64,000 bases of DNA from an uncultured Paracoccaceae bacterium (GCA_947500005.1 CANMQJ010000003.1:248001-312000); one strand, 5' to 3'. Counted from the stretch's first letter, positions 1-9,076 are shown. The notes: generated by a model not told the origin, from the sequence alone. Translations and numbers: made by a program.

Positions 1-243
1 CGGGTCCTTGAGGTCGAGGATGCGCATCCCGATCTTCAGCACGCCTCCGCGCTTGGGCTCACCTTGTGCATGGGCGGGCGTCGGCGCGGCCAGACCCAGC
101 AGCCCGTAAGCCGACATGGCGCTTGCGCCCATCACGCTGGCCAGCGTCAGGAATTCGCGCCGGCTCATCCGGCCGGCCTTCGCGTCCTCGGCCATCGACC
201 GCACGATGGGGCGGATGGTTTCCGTCTCGTCCATATCTGTCAT
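1..243 (-). CDS. ABC transporter substrate-binding protein, family 5-like, Tat signal (5' part only)
   Basis: Only the first 81 codons are in the window; the gene continues past the left edge. The N-terminus carries a twin-arginine signal: SRREFL at residues 27-32, then a hydrophobic stretch and an AHAQ cleavage-like site, so the protein is likely exported folded to the periplasm. The mature start (GEPKRGGVLKIGMRILDLKDP region) resembles peptide/nickel-type (SBP_bac_5) binding proteins, which hand solutes to an ABC importer. Start chosen at the ATG at 243 because a GGAGG lies just upstream. The upstream region holds two copies of a palindromic operator (402-461). Substrate cannot be judged from this fragment. 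Confidence 0.75.
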   Translation of the reverse strand, partial: MTDMDETETIRPIVRSMAEDAKAGRMSRREFLTLASVMGASAMSAYGLLGLAAPTPAHAQGEPKRGGVLKIGMRILDLKDP

Positions 244-401
244 GTTTTCCTCCCGGTCATGTCCCCGGCGCCGGTCTTTCGCCCGGCGCCGCCTTGGGAC
301 CGGCGAGGGCTGTCTCCGCCCCGTTCATCCCGGTCCCCGACCACATCAGGAAGCGCGCCGCGAGTCGGCGCAAGGAAATTTCACCCCTCGACGTCAATTA
401 T

Positions 402-461
402 TGGACATTTATGTCCAGTTGCAGGCGCAAGAGCTCGCCTTCGACCTGACATATATGTCCA
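402..461. promoter_or_regulatory. Paired palindromic operators in the 311-bp gap between the SBP gene and the HNH gene
   Basis: The gap 244-554 has no credible gene. It holds a perfect 16-bp palindrome TGGACATTTATGTCCA at 402-417 and a second site CTGACATATATGTCCA at 446-461, whose inner 12 bases (GACAT-AT-ATGTC) are symmetric. The centres are 44 bp apart, close to four helical turns, so two dimers could bind one face of the DNA. The position about 160-220 bp upstream of the divergently placed SBP start suggests control of that transporter. The regulator is not in the window, so its family is unknown. Confidence 0.6.
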
Positions 462-554
462 GTAAGGCGGTCACCCATGGCCAATCCGGGCCCGCGTTTG
501 GTCAAAGCGAAAGATCGGGGCCTGAAACCCGGTTCGAGGCGAATGGAAGCGGTC

Positions 555-1139
555 TCAGGCCTGCAGTTCCGCGTCCCAGTAAAGGAAGTCGATCCAGCTC
601 TCGTGCAGGTGGTTGGGCGGAAACTTGCGCCCGACATTGCGCAGCTCCTCCGCCCCTGGCTGGCGCGGCGGCTTGCGCAGGCTCATCCCCGCCTGCCGCA
701 AGCTCTTGGATCCCTTGCGCAGGTTGCAGGGCGAGCAGGCCGCCACCACGTTCTGCCAGCTCGTCACCCCGCCCGAGGCGCGCGGCACCACGTGGTCAAA
801 GGTCAGATCCCCCTTCGCGCCGCAATACTGGCAGCGGAATTCGTCCCTCAAAAACAAATTGAAGCGCGTGAAGGCCACGCGCTTCTGGGGTTTTACGTAA
901 TCTTTCAGCACCACCACCGAGGGTATTCGGATCTCGGTACTCGGGCTCCGGACCACCTCGTCATATTCGGCGACGATGTCCACCCTGTCCAGCCAGGCCG
1001 CCTTGATCGCCTCCTGCCAAGGCCAGAGCGACAGCGGGTAATAGGAGAGCGGCCGGTAATCGGCATTGAGGACCAGCGCGGGATGATGCCGCAACGCCCC
1101 CGGTTGTCTCACGAAATCCGACCTGAAATCACCATCCAT
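555..1139 (-). CDS. HNH endonuclease family protein
   Basis: A 194-residue protein with a complete HNH/McrA-type zinc-ribbon core: CQYC at about residues 102-105, FDHVVPRASGG at about 113-123, then ACSPCNLRKG. These give two CxxC zinc ligand pairs and the catalytic His-Asn-His arrangement used to cut DNA. The N-terminal ~95 residues (LNADYRPLSYYPLSLWPW) match the conserved extension of a stand-alone HNH protein found throughout alphaproteobacteria, so this is probably a chromosomal housekeeping-type copy and not a homing or defence nuclease. It sits alone between intergenic regions. The start has an upstream AGGGAG. Physiological role unknown. Confidence 0.85.
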   Translation of the reverse strand: MDGDFRSDFVRQPGALRHHPALVLNADYRPLSYYPLSLWPWQEAIKAAWLDRVDIVAEYDEVVRSPSTEIRIPSVVVLKDYVKPQKRVAFTRFNLFLRDEFRCQYCGAKGDLTFDHVVPRASGGVTSWQNVVAACSPCNLRKGSKSLRQAGMSLRKPPRQPGAEELRNVGRKFPPNHLHESWIDFLYWDAELQA

Positions 1140-1338
1140 CTGCGACTCGCTCCCTGCTCTGCGCTGCCCCCGGACGCCAGAGCGGGGGAGCCCCGCCCCA
1201 GCTTGTGGTTGACTATATATCGTGGTTGACCTCTGGCAAGCCTTAGATTGCCACTACATTTCGCAGGTTTCCTATCCTGCCTCCGTAACAGGCAGATGAA
1301 GCTTATCCACAGCTTGCCCCACAGCCCCCGCCCGCGCT

Positions 1339-1926
1339 ATGGGGACGCGCATGGGCTGGTTCATCCGTTTCAACAAACCCTATGACGTGCTGTCGCAATT
1401 CACTGATCGCGGCACTGCCGGCGGGCCGCGCCGGACGCTGTCGGATTTCATCGACCTGCCGGGCGTCTATCCCGCAGGGCGGCTCGACCGCGACAGCGAG
1501 GGGCTGATGCTGCTGACCTCCGATGGCGCGCTTCAGGCGCGCATCGCGGACCCGAAACACAAGATGGCCAAGACCTACTGGGCGCAGGTCGAGGGCCTGC
1601 CCGACGACGCCGCGCTCGAGATGCTGCGCAAGGGCGTCGAACTCAAGGATGGCCGGACCCGCCCCGCCCGCGCGCGCCGTATCGACGAACCCGAGGGACT
1701 CTGGCCCCGCGACCCGCCGATCCGTGCCCGCAAGAGCGTTCCGGATTGCTGGATCGAACTCACCCTCCGCGAGGGCCGCAACCGCCAGGTCCGCCGCATG
1801 ACCGCCGCCGTGGGCCACCCCACCCTGCGCCTGATCCGTGCGCGCATCGGCGACTGGTCGCTCGACGGGCTCGCCCCCGGCAGGTGGGAGGCGCTGCCCC
1901 CACCTGACAGGCCACGCAACCGCTGA
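1339..1926 (+). CDS. rluE: 23S rRNA pseudouridine synthase, RluE-like
   Basis: 195 residues with the RsuA/RluB/E/F-type catalytic motif [10 protein letters not shown] (about 52-61; catalytic Asp in RLD), an N-terminal [13 protein letters not shown] and the C-terminal [13 protein letters not shown] signature. These match E. coli RluE, which converts U2457 of 23S rRNA to pseudouridine. Like RluE, it lacks the N-terminal S4 domain of RsuA-type enzymes. Translation could start at this ATG or at the ATG four codons later (MGWFIRF); the context does not decide. It ends 12 bp before the next gene on the same strand, so the two may be co-transcribed. Confidence 0.88.
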   Translation: MGTRMGWFIRFNKPYDVLSQFTDRGTAGGPRRTLSDFIDLPGVYPAGRLDRDSEGLMLLTSDGALQARIADPKHKMAKTYWAQVEGLPDDAALEMLRKGVELKDGRTRPARARRIDEPEGLWPRDPPIRARKSVPDCWIELTLREGRNRQVRRMTAAVGHPTLRLIRARIGDWSLDGLAPGRWEALPPPDRPRNR

Positions 1927-1938
1927 TAGGCTGACCCC

Positions 1939-2367
1939 ATGACCCTGCCCGACGCGCCCGCCCCCGATGCCATCCTCGAAGCGGCGATCTATGCCGCCGA
2001 CCTCGACGCCGCCGAAACCTTTTACGGCGATCTTCTGGGGCTCGAGAAGCTGATCCGCATCGGTGACCGCCACGTCTTCTACCGGCTGGGCGCGGCGGTG
2101 CTGCTGGTCTTCAACCCCGACCGGACCGAGGATCCGCCGGGCAATTCCGACCTGCCGGTGCCGCCTCACGGCGCGCGCGGGCCGGGCCATGTCTGCTTTA
2201 CCCTCGATCGGGCGAGCATCGCCGCCATGCGCGCCCGGCTGGAGGCGGCGCAGGTTCCCATCGACACCGAGTTCGACTGGCCCAACGGCGCCCGCTCTCT
2301 CTATGTCCGCGACCCGGCGGGCAACTCGGTGGAATTCGCCGAGGCCCGGCTCTGGTCCGACATGTGA
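1939..2367 (+). CDS. VOC-superfamily (glyoxalase/bleomycin-resistance type) protein
   Basis: 142 residues forming two beta-alpha-beta-beta-beta modules of the vicinal oxygen chelate fold: YAADLDAAETFYGDLLGL at the start, GPGHVCFTL in the middle and DPAGNSVEFAE at the end. The last motif carries the usual metal-ligand Glu, and His ligands are plausible in HVFYRL and GHVCF. Such proteins are metal-dependent lyases, isomerases or dioxygenases, or resistance-type binding proteins; the substrate cannot be told from sequence. It lies 12 bp after the RluE-like gene and 71 bp before oleate hydratase on the same strand. Confidence 0.8.
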   Translation: MTLPDAPAPDAILEAAIYAADLDAAETFYGDLLGLEKLIRIGDRHVFYRLGAAVLLVFNPDRTEDPPGNSDLPVPPHGARGPGHVCFTLDRASIAAMRARLEAAQVPIDTEFDWPNGARSLYVRDPAGNSVEFAEARLWSDM

Positions 2368-2438
2368 CCTTGCGCCATCGCAAGGCGTGACCTGGACCCG
2401 CGCGCTAGACTGGACGGACGCAACCCGAGGATCGCGTC

Positions 2439-4010
2439 ATGCCCGGCACCGCCCACACCCCCCTCCACTACATGGTCGGCAGCGGCATCGCGTCGCTTTC
2501 CGCCGCCGCCTTCCTGATCCGCGATGCAGGGGTCGAGGGGCGCCACATCCGCATCTTCGACGACCGGCCCCGGCCCGGCGGCGCGCTCGATGGCTGGGGC
2601 GATCCGACATGGGGTTATCTCACCCGCGGCGGCCGCATGTTCGAGCCGAATTTCGTAAATACCTTCGACCTGCTCGACACGATCCCCTCCGCCGACAAAT
2701 CCGGGATCTCGGCAGGCGAGGATATCCGCCGGTTCAATCGCGAGGTCCGCGCAGCCTCCACCTGCCGCCTGATCGCGCAAGACACCAAGGCGGGAATGGA
2801 CCATCTCGGCCTTTCACCGGCGCAGATCTTGGCGCTCAACCGGCTGATGCTGACACCCGAGGGGCGGCTGGCCGGCCGCAGCATCGCCTCATGGTTCGAC
2901 CGCGCCTTCTTCGACACGAATTTCTGGATCATGTGGTCGACCATGTTCTCGTTCCAGCCTTGGCACTCGCTGGCCGAGATGCGGCGCTACATGCGGCGCT
3001 TCATCCACCTTCTGCCGGGGCTGACCCGGATCAAGGGCGTGCTGCGCACCCGCTACAACCAGTATGACAGCCTCATCGCGCCGCTGGTCGACTGGCTGGC
3101 CGCGCGCGGCGTCCGGATCGAGACCGGCGCGACCGTCACCGGCGCCGAGATCGTCGGCAGCGCCGAAGACCGCCGTATCGCCGCGCTGGACCTGGGTTCC
3201 GGTGAACGGGTTCCGGTCGCGCCGGAGGACCGCGTCCTCCTCACCCTCGGCTCGATGACCGACGGCGCGACCTATGGCAGCAACACAGCCCCGGCCCCGC
3301 GCGCCCCGGGCCCGTGCCCATCCTGGGACCTGTGGCGCGCGCTCGCCCGGCAGTCCCCCGGCCTGGGCGCACCCGAAACCTTTTGCGGCACGCCCGAGCG
3401 CACCGGCTGGACCTCCTTCACCGTCACCATGCCCCGCGCGGAGTTCCGCGATCACATCGAGACACTGACCGGCAACGCCACCGGCACGGGCGGGCTGGTC
3501 ACGATCCGTGACAGCGCCTGGCTCATGTCCTTCGTCATGTTCAACCAACCGCATTTCCGCGGCCAGGCCGAGGGGTCCACGGTCTTCTGGGCCTATGGGC
3601 TGCGCGGCGACCGGCCCGGCGATTTCGTGGCAAGACCGATGCGGGAGGCGACCGGCGACCAGATGATCGAAGAGCTTTGCGGCCATCTGCGCCTGTCGGA
3701 CAAGCGCGCCGAATGGTTCGCGGGCGCGCGCGTCCTGCCCTGCCACATGCCGTTCATCACCAGCCAGTTCTTGCCCAGATCGCCGGGCGACCGCCCGCTA
3801 CCCCGGCCCGCCGGGGCGCGCAATTTCGCCCTGATGGGTCAATATGTCGAACTGCCGCACGATACCGTCTTCACCGTGGAATACTCGGTGCGCAGCGCGC
3901 GCGAAGCGGTCCATGCGCTGACCGGGCACTCCGCCCCGATCCCGGTGGTGCGCACCGACCGCGACCCGGCCGTTCTGCTGCGGGCGGCCAGGGTTCTCTG
4001 GCGCGACTAG
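2439..4010 (+). CDS. ohyA: Oleate hydratase (myosin-cross-reactive antigen family)
   Basis: 523 residues, close to the family norm of 530-590. It has an N-terminal FAD-binding dinucleotide motif (YMVGSGIASLSAAAFLI, about 11-27), the following FDDRPRPGGALDG and the family-typical RYNQYDSLIAPL segment at about 206-217. The enzyme adds water across the cis-9 double bond of unsaturated fatty acids to give hydroxy fatty acids, usually in the cytosol or peripherally on the membrane, detoxifying free unsaturated fatty acids. An upstream GAGG supports the ATG. The next gene, an alpha/beta hydrolase, is convergent with a 1-bp gap. Confidence 0.93.
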   Translation: MPGTAHTPLHYMVGSGIASLSAAAFLIRDAGVEGRHIRIFDDRPRPGGALDGWGDPTWGYLTRGGRMFEPNFVNTFDLLDTIPSADKSGISAGEDIRRFNREVRAASTCRLIAQDTKAGMDHLGLSPAQILALNRLMLTPEGRLAGRSIASWFDRAFFDTNFWIMWSTMFSFQPWHSLAEMRRYMRRFIHLLPGLTRIKGVLRTRYNQYDSLIAPLVDWLAARGVRIETGATVTGAEIVGSAEDRRIAALDLGSGERVPVAPEDRVLLTLGSMTDGATYGSNTAPAPRAPGPCPSWDLWRALARQSPGLGAPETFCGTPERTGWTSFTVTMPRAEFRDHIETLTGNATGTGGLVTIRDSAWLMSFVMFNQPHFRGQAEGSTVFWAYGLRGDRPGDFVARPMREATGDQMIEELCGHLRLSDKRAEWFAGARVLPCHMPFITSQFLPRSPGDRPLPRPAGARNFALMGQYVELPHDTVFTVEYSVRSAREAVHALTGHSAPIPVVRTDRDPAVLLRAARVLWRD

Positions 4011-4011
4011 G

Positions 4012-4677
4012 TCAAAGGCTCAGCTTGTCCCGCATGAAGGCCAGCGCCACGCTCAGCCCGTCGGGCGCGATGCCGTGACCGGTGCCCTTCATGACATGGG
4101 CATAGACTTCCTTGAACCCGGCCTCCTGCAGCGCCTCCGCCGCCTGCGGCAACGATTGCGGCGGCACCATCTCGTCGGCATCGCCATGCACCAGCAGCAC
4201 CGGCATCCGGCTCACCGCCTCGTCCTTCAGCAATTCGGGCTCCAGCAGCCTGCCCGAGAAGGCCACGATGCCGGCAACCGGATCCTCGCGGCGGGGCGCG
4301 ACATGCAGGCTCATCATCGTGCCTTGGGAAAAGCCGAACAACACCACCTGCTCGGGCAGCACGTCCTCATCCACCATCAGCGCGTCGAGAAAGGCATTGA
4401 GGTCATCCACCGCCGCCGCCATCCCGCGCTGCGCCTCCTCCTCCGAGGAGCCGTCGAGCCAGGGGATCGGGAACCACTGGAATCCCGTGGGCATCCCCGG
4501 AATGGTCTCGGGCGCGTCGGGCGCCACGAAAAGCGTGTCGGGCAGATGCTCGCCCAGAACGTCCGCCAGCCCCAGCAGGTCGGCCCCGTTGGCGCCATAG
4601 CCATGCACGAAAACCACGACCGAGCGTGTCGTGCCCGAGACCGGCCCCTTGCGGCCGGCTTTCAAAACGCGTGTCAT
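4012..4677 (-). CDS. Alpha/beta hydrolase, carboxylesterase/phospholipase type
   Basis: 221 residues with the full alpha/beta-hydrolase triad: oxyanion-side VFVHGYGANG at about 22-31, nucleophile elbow GFSQG at about 115-119, acid in HGDADEMVP and His in GTGHGI near the C-terminus. The length and the QWFPIPWLDG segment match the short cytosolic carboxylesterase/phospholipase family (Pfam Abhydrolase_2). Natural substrate unknown, probably short-chain esters or lysolipids. Its ATG overlaps the stop of the upstream glycosylase gene as ATGA, so the two form a coupled operon. Confidence 0.88.
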   Translation of the reverse strand: MTRVLKAGRKGPVSGTTRSVVVFVHGYGANGADLLGLADVLGEHLPDTLFVAPDAPETIPGMPTGFQWFPIPWLDGSSEEEAQRGMAAAVDDLNAFLDALMVDEDVLPEQVVLFGFSQGTMMSLHVAPRREDPVAGIVAFSGRLLEPELLKDEAVSRMPVLLVHGDADEMVPPQSLPQAAEALQEAGFKEVYAHVMKGTGHGIAPDGLSVALAFMRDKLSL

Positions 4678-5303
4678 CTGATCCCTTCCCTGTCCTTGGC
4701 CACCCGGTAATAGGCCCAGAGCACACGCGCCGCAACCGACCGCCAGGGCGACCAGTCCTCGGCCATCTGCCGCAAGGCCCGTTCCTTGGGCCGTTCGGGC
4801 AAGTCGTAGAGGCTCCGCGCCGCCTCCTGCAAGGCCAGATCGCCCGGCGCAAAGACATCGGCGCGCCCAAGGCTGAACATCGCATAGATTTCCGCCGTCC
4901 AGACGCCGATCCCCGGCACCTCGACCAGCGTGCGGATCACCTCCTCGGTCGGCGCCTCGCGCAGGGCGCGATAGTCGATCCGCGCCTCGGCCAGCGCACG
5001 CGCGTAACGGATCTTCTGGCGCGACAGGCCCGCCGCGCGCAATTCCTCGTCACTGGCCCACGTGATCTTGCGCGGACCCGTCAGGCGGGCCTCCTTCATC
5101 CGCGTCCAGATCGCATTCGCGGCGGCGACGCTGACCTGCTGGCTGACGATTGCGCTCAGCAGCTGGTCGAAACCGTCCGGCCTGCGCCGCAGCGGAAGCG
5201 GGCGGGTCCGCTCGATGGCATGGGCCATGCGCGGGCAGGCCGCCGCCAGATGCGCGGCCCCTTCCGCGACGTCGTCCAGATCGTGGATGATGCGTTCCCT
5301 CAC
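4674..5303 (-). CDS. DNA-3-methyladenine glycosylase II family (AlkA-like)
   Basis: Base-excision repair glycosylase of the helix-hairpin-helix superfamily, removing alkylated bases. The HhH-GPD signature is clear: VEVPGIGVWTAEIYAMF followed by ADVFAPGDLALQ, where the Asp (PGD) is the catalytic residue. The start was placed at a GTG at 5303, giving 209 residues. It has a GAGGAG nine bases upstream, whereas the longer open frame back to 5432 adds an unconserved Arg/Gly-rich tail and would leave little promoter space before the divergent transporter. The stop overlaps the hydrolase start (ATGA). Confidence 0.85.
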   Translation of the reverse strand: MRERIIHDLDDVAEGAAHLAAACPRMAHAIERTRPLPLRRRPDGFDQLLSAIVSQQVSVAAANAIWTRMKEARLTGPRKITWASDEELRAAGLSRQKIRYARALAEARIDYRALREAPTEEVIRTLVEVPGIGVWTAEIYAMFSLGRADVFAPGDLALQEAARSLYDLPERPKERALRQMAEDWSPWRSVAARVLWAYYRVAKDREGIR

Positions 5304-5453
5304 CGGTGGCCGCTCCTCGCTGCGTTCCTTGCGGGCGCCGCCCGCCCCTTCGAGTCCTATCCCAACGCGGCCCCGGCGCAACCCCGCGCGAAGTGCTAGG
5401 ATGAGACGAATGACGCTTGAGATCGCACGCATTCAGCGATACGCATCCGAGTC

Positions 5454-6677
5454 ATGAACATGACAACCACCGCCCCCGACGACAGCCGCGCCAAGCGCAA
5501 CGTGGCCGTGCTGGTCTGTGCGCAGGCCCTGCTGGGCGCGCAGATGCCGATGATCTTCACCGTGGGCGGACTCGCGGGCCAGTCGCTGGCCTCGAATCCC
5601 TGCCTCGCGACCCTGCCGATCTCGCTGATCGTGCTGGGCTCGATGCTGGCGGCCACCCCCGTCTCGGCCATCATGCAGCGCTACGGCCGCCGCGCGGGGT
5701 TCTTCGTCGGTGCAACCGCGGGCGCGATCGGCGGCGCGATCGGGGCCTACGGCCTCGCCATCGCCTCCTTCCCGGTCTTCCTGCTGGGCAGCTTCATCAC
5801 CGGCATCTACATGTCGGCGCATGGCTTCTACCGTTTCGCCGCCGCCGACACGGCCTCGGACGCATACCGGCCCAAGGCGATCTCCTACGTCATGGCGGGC
5901 GGCCTCGCGGCCGCGATCATCGGGCCGCAGATGGTCAAGCTCACGGCCGAGGCCTATGTCGTGCCCTTCCTCGGCACGTATTTCGCGGTCATTGGCGTGA
6001 ACCTCATCGGCTCGCTGCTGTTCTTCCTGCTCGACATCCCCAAGCCGCCCATCCCGGCCGAGGACGCACCCAAGGGCCGCTCGCGCCGCGAGCTTCTGGC
6101 CACCCCGCGCATCGCGGTCGCCGTGATCTGCGCCATGGTCTCCTATGCGCTGATGAACCTGGTGATGACCTCGACGCCGCTGGCGGTGGTGGGCTGCGGC
6201 TATACCGCCGGGGACGCGGCCGACGTCGTCACCAGCCACGTGCTCGCCATGTATGTGCCCAGCTTCTTCACCGGCCACCTGATCGCGCGGTTCGGGGTCG
6301 AACGCATTGTCGCCGCCGGCCTGGTGATCCTCGCCGGCGCGGGTGCGGTCGCGCTTCAGGGCGTGGACCTGAACAATTTCTTCATCGCGCTGATCCTGCT
6401 CGGCGTGGGCTGGAATTTCGGCTTCATCGGCGCGACCACCATGCTCTCCGGCGCGCATGAGGCGCATGAGCGCGGGCGGATGCAGGGGCTCAACGACCTG
6501 ATCGTCTTCGGCGGCGTGACCTTCGCATCGCTTTCCAGCGGCGGGTTGATGAACTGCTCGGGCGGGACACCCGTCGAGGGCTGGACCGCCGTGAACCTCG
6601 CCATGGCGCCCTTCCTGGCGCTTGCGGGCGGCGCGCTGATCTGGCTGGTGCTGCGCCCCGGCGCGCGCGCGGCCTGA
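5454..6677 (+). CDS. Major facilitator superfamily transporter
   Basis: 407 residues with about 12 hydrophobic segments and the MFS loop 2-3 motif region (MQRYGRRAGFFVG, about 64-76), which repeats in weaker form as ARFGVERIV in the second half. It is an inner-membrane secondary transporter. The pattern resembles the drug/proton antiporter-like MFS group with an alphaproteobacteria-specific subtype, but no substrate can be assigned. It is divergent from the glycosylase operon, with about 150 bp between for promoters, and convergent with the next gene with only 1 bp between stops. Confidence 0.85.
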   Translation: MNMTTTAPDDSRAKRNVAVLVCAQALLGAQMPMIFTVGGLAGQSLASNPCLATLPISLIVLGSMLAATPVSAIMQRYGRRAGFFVGATAGAIGGAIGAYGLAIASFPVFLLGSFITGIYMSAHGFYRFAAADTASDAYRPKAISYVMAGGLAAAIIGPQMVKLTAEAYVVPFLGTYFAVIGVNLIGSLLFFLLDIPKPPIPAEDAPKGRSRRELLATPRIAVAVICAMVSYALMNLVMTSTPLAVVGCGYTAGDAADVVTSHVLAMYVPSFFTGHLIARFGVERIVAAGLVILAGAGAVALQGVDLNNFFIALILLGVGWNFGFIGATTMLSGAHEAHERGRMQGLNDLIVFGGVTFASLSSGGLMNCSGGTPVEGWTAVNLAMAPFLALAGGALIWLVLRPGARAA

Positions 6678-6678
6678 T

Positions 6679-7452
6679 CTACCAGCGTCCCGTCGCCGCC
6701 ACGCGCATCAGCGCGGCGGCGCTGCGGAACGCCCCCACCCCCAGCGCGCCCGCCGCCACCCGCGCAGGCTCCCGCGCGGCCTGTTTCAACACGTGTTCCG
6801 CCTGCCAGCCGGGATAGAGCGCGGGCCGCGCCGCCGCACTCACGGCATCGCGCCGCGCCCGCGCACGGGCCAGCCGCTCCAAGCCCTCTTCGGCCAGCCG
6901 CCGCACGCCCGCCTCGGTCCCGTCAAGCAGCGGGATGCGGCCCCGCGCCTCCAGCTCCGGGATCGCCCGCAGCCAGGAGGCGACCCCGGCGGCCCAGGCA
7001 TAGTCGCGCACGACGCCCTCCTCGGCCCGGCCCAGCGAGGCCGCCGCCACCCACATCAGGTCGCCCGAAACCCTGTCAATATGCTCGGAAAACGCCGCCT
7101 CGTCCTCGAAGGCGTCGCGGTAGATGTCCCAGCGACGCGCCTCGACCAGCCCGTCCAGCACCGCGGCCCGATCGGGCGCCACGACCCCGGCCAGCGGCGT
7201 GACCACCTCGTGCCGCCGCACCGGCCCGCCACCCGCGATCTCGGCCAGGGCGTCGCGCCACCATTGCAGCCGCATCTCGGCGATCATCGGCTCCTGCGTG
7301 ACCCAGGGCGCGCGCGACACCTCGACATTCATGGCGTAAAGCGGAAACAGGACCCCGCGCGCCGCCACAGGTGCGGCCATCGCCGCCCGGAACCGGTCCG
7401 GGTCGGCCCGCTCCACAAGGGCGGCGCAGGCGGCCAGGTCCTCAGACGGCAT
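6679..7452 (-). CDS. Squalene/phytoene synthase-fold protein, NDUFAF6-like
   Basis: 257 residues with the isoprenoid-synthase fold signature DRFRAAMAAP near the N-terminus and MRLQWWRDAL in the middle, as in mitochondrial complex I assembly factor NDUFAF6 and its alphaproteobacterial relatives. The paired Asp-rich motifs of active squalene or phytoene synthases (DxxxD) are not visible, so it is unlikely to make squalene; an assembly-factor or binding role is inferred from homology. The start chosen is the ATG at 7452, which overlaps the end of the upstream citramalate synthase gene by 11 bp; the longer open frame is just antisense overlap into that gene. Confidence 0.75.
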   Translation of the reverse strand: MPSEDLAACAALVERADPDRFRAAMAAPVAARGVLFPLYAMNVEVSRAPWVTQEPMIAEMRLQWWRDALAEIAGGGPVRRHEVVTPLAGVVAPDRAAVLDGLVEARRWDIYRDAFEDEAAFSEHIDRVSGDLMWVAAASLGRAEEGVVRDYAWAAGVASWLRAIPELEARGRIPLLDGTEAGVRRLAEEGLERLARARARRDAVSAAARPALYPGWQAEHVLKQAAREPARVAAGALGVGAFRSAAALMRVAATGRW

Positions 7453-9076
7453 CGGCCACGCGCTGCGCCGCATCATCGTGCAGCAGCTTCCAGTTGATCG
7501 CGTCCAGCAACGCCTCGAAACTCGCATCGACGATGTTCGGGCTCACGCCGACGGTGGACCAGCGCCGCCCCGAGCCGTCCTCGCTGTCGATCACCACGCG
7601 GGTCACCGCCTCGGTCCCGCCCTGGGTGATGCGCACCTTGAAATCCTTCAGCCGCATGTCCTCCAGCTGCGCCGAATACCGCCCCAGGTCCTTGGCCAGC
7701 GCCTTGGCCAGCGCGTTCACCGGGCCCCGGTCATTGCCGGTCTCGTCCATCGACTCGCTCACCGACAGCTTCTTCTCGCCATCGACCTTCACCACGACGA
7801 CCGCCTCGGACAGGCTGACCATGCGGTCATACTTGTTCTTGCGCCGCTCCACGGTGACCTTGTAGCGCTTGACCTCGAAAAAGGCGGGCTTCAGCCCCAG
7901 CTCCTCGCGCGCCAGCAGCTCGAAACTCGCCTGCGCGGTGTCATAGGAATAGCCCTCGTCCTCGCGCGCCTTGACCCGCTCCAGGATGCGACCCAGCGCC
8001 GGATCGCCCGGCACCACCTCCAGCCCCGCCTCGGCCAGCCTGCGGCGCAGGTTCGACTGCCCCGCCTGGTTCGACATCGGGATCACCCGCGCATTGCCCA
8101 CCGTCTCGGGCGGCACATGCTCATAGGTCGACGGGTCCTTGAGGATCGCGCTCGCATGCAGGCCCGCCTTGTGCGCAAAGGCCGAGGCGCCGACATAGGC
8201 CGCCTGCTTCATCGGCACCCGGTTGAGGATGTCGTCGAGTTTCCGGCTGATCCGAGTCAGCCCCTCCAGCGCCGCACGGCTCACCCCCGTCTCGAAACGG
8301 CTGGCATAGGGCTCCTTGAGCAGCAGCGTCGGGATCAGCGCCGTGAGGTTGGCATTGCCGCAGCGCTCGCCCAGCCCGTTGAGCGTGCCCTGCACCTGCC
8401 GCGCGCCCGCGTCGATGGCGGCCAGCGAATTGGCCACCGCGTTCTCGGTGTCGTTATGGGTGTGGATGCCCAGCCGGTCGCCGGGAATACCGGCGGCGAT
8501 CACCTCCTCCACGATCCGGCCCACCTCCGCCGGCAGCCCGCCGCCATTGGTGTCGCACAGCACGATCCAGCGCGCGCCCGCCTCCAGCGCGGCCCGGCAC
8601 ACTTCCAGCGCGTAACCCGGATTGGCCTTGTAGCCGTCGAAAAAATGCTCGGCATCGAACAGCGCCTCGCGCCCCTGCGCCACCAGATGCGCGATCGAGG
8701 CCCCGACATTTTCGGTGTTCTCCTCCAGCGAGATGCCAAGCGCATGGGTGACGTGGTAATCATGCGTCTTGCCCACCAGGCACACGGCCTGCGTACCCGC
8801 GTTCATCACCGCCGCCAGCACGTCGTCATTCTCTGCCGACCGCCCCGCCCGCTTGGTCATGCCGAAAGCGGTAAAGGTCGCGCGCGTCTCGGGCGCGGCC
8901 TCGAAAAACGCGCTGTCCGTGGGGTTGGCCCCGGGCCAGCCGCCCTCGATGTAATCCACGCCCAGCGCGTCGAGCGCCCTGGCGATCTGCACCTTCTCGG
9001 GCGTCGAGAACTGCACCCCCTGCGTCTGCTGCCCGTCGCGCAGCGTGGTGTCGTAAAGATAAAGCCGCTCAACCAT
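7442..9076 (-). CDS. cimA: Citramalate synthase
   Basis: 544 residues from the ATG at 9076 (MVERLYLYDTTLRDG). It contains the DRE-TIM metallolyase motifs: TLRDGQQ at the N-terminus, GIHTHNDTENAVANS with the metal-binding HxH and GTLNGLGERCGNANL. The C-terminal ~190 residues form the LeuA-type allosteric domain. CimA condenses acetyl-CoA with pyruvate to (R)-citramalate, the threonine-independent route to 2-ketobutyrate and isoleucine. The Cys/Gly pattern and the 540-residue length fit CimA better than LeuA or homocitrate synthase. It probably shares a transcript with the overlapping downstream NDUFAF6-like gene. Confidence 0.9.
   Translation of the reverse strand: MVERLYLYDTTLRDGQQTQGVQFSTPEKVQIARALDALGVDYIEGGWPGANPTDSAFFEAAPETRATFTAFGMTKRAGRSAENDDVLAAVMNAGTQAVCLVGKTHDYHVTHALGISLEENTENVGASIAHLVAQGREALFDAEHFFDGYKANPGYALEVCRAALEAGARWIVLCDTNGGGLPAEVGRIVEEVIAAGIPGDRLGIHTHNDTENAVANSLAAIDAGARQVQGTLNGLGERCGNANLTALIPTLLLKEPYASRFETGVSRAALEGLTRISRKLDDILNRVPMKQAAYVGASAFAHKAGLHASAILKDPSTYEHVPPETVGNARVIPMSNQAGQSNLRRRLAEAGLEVVPGDPALGRILERVKAREDEGYSYDTAQASFELLAREELGLKPAFFEVKRYKVTVERRKNKYDRMVSLSEAVVVVKVDGEKKLSVSESMDETGNDRGPVNALAKALAKDLGRYSAQLEDMRLKDFKVRITQGGTEAVTRVVIDSEDGSGRRWSTVGVSPNIVDASFEALLDAINWKLLHDDAAQRVADAV

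Noticed and set aside
1303..1311. Perfect DnaA box TTATCCACA upstream of the RluE-like gene
   Set aside because: A single box with no further boxes, AT-rich unwinding region or dnaA/parAB genes nearby; not evidence of an origin.
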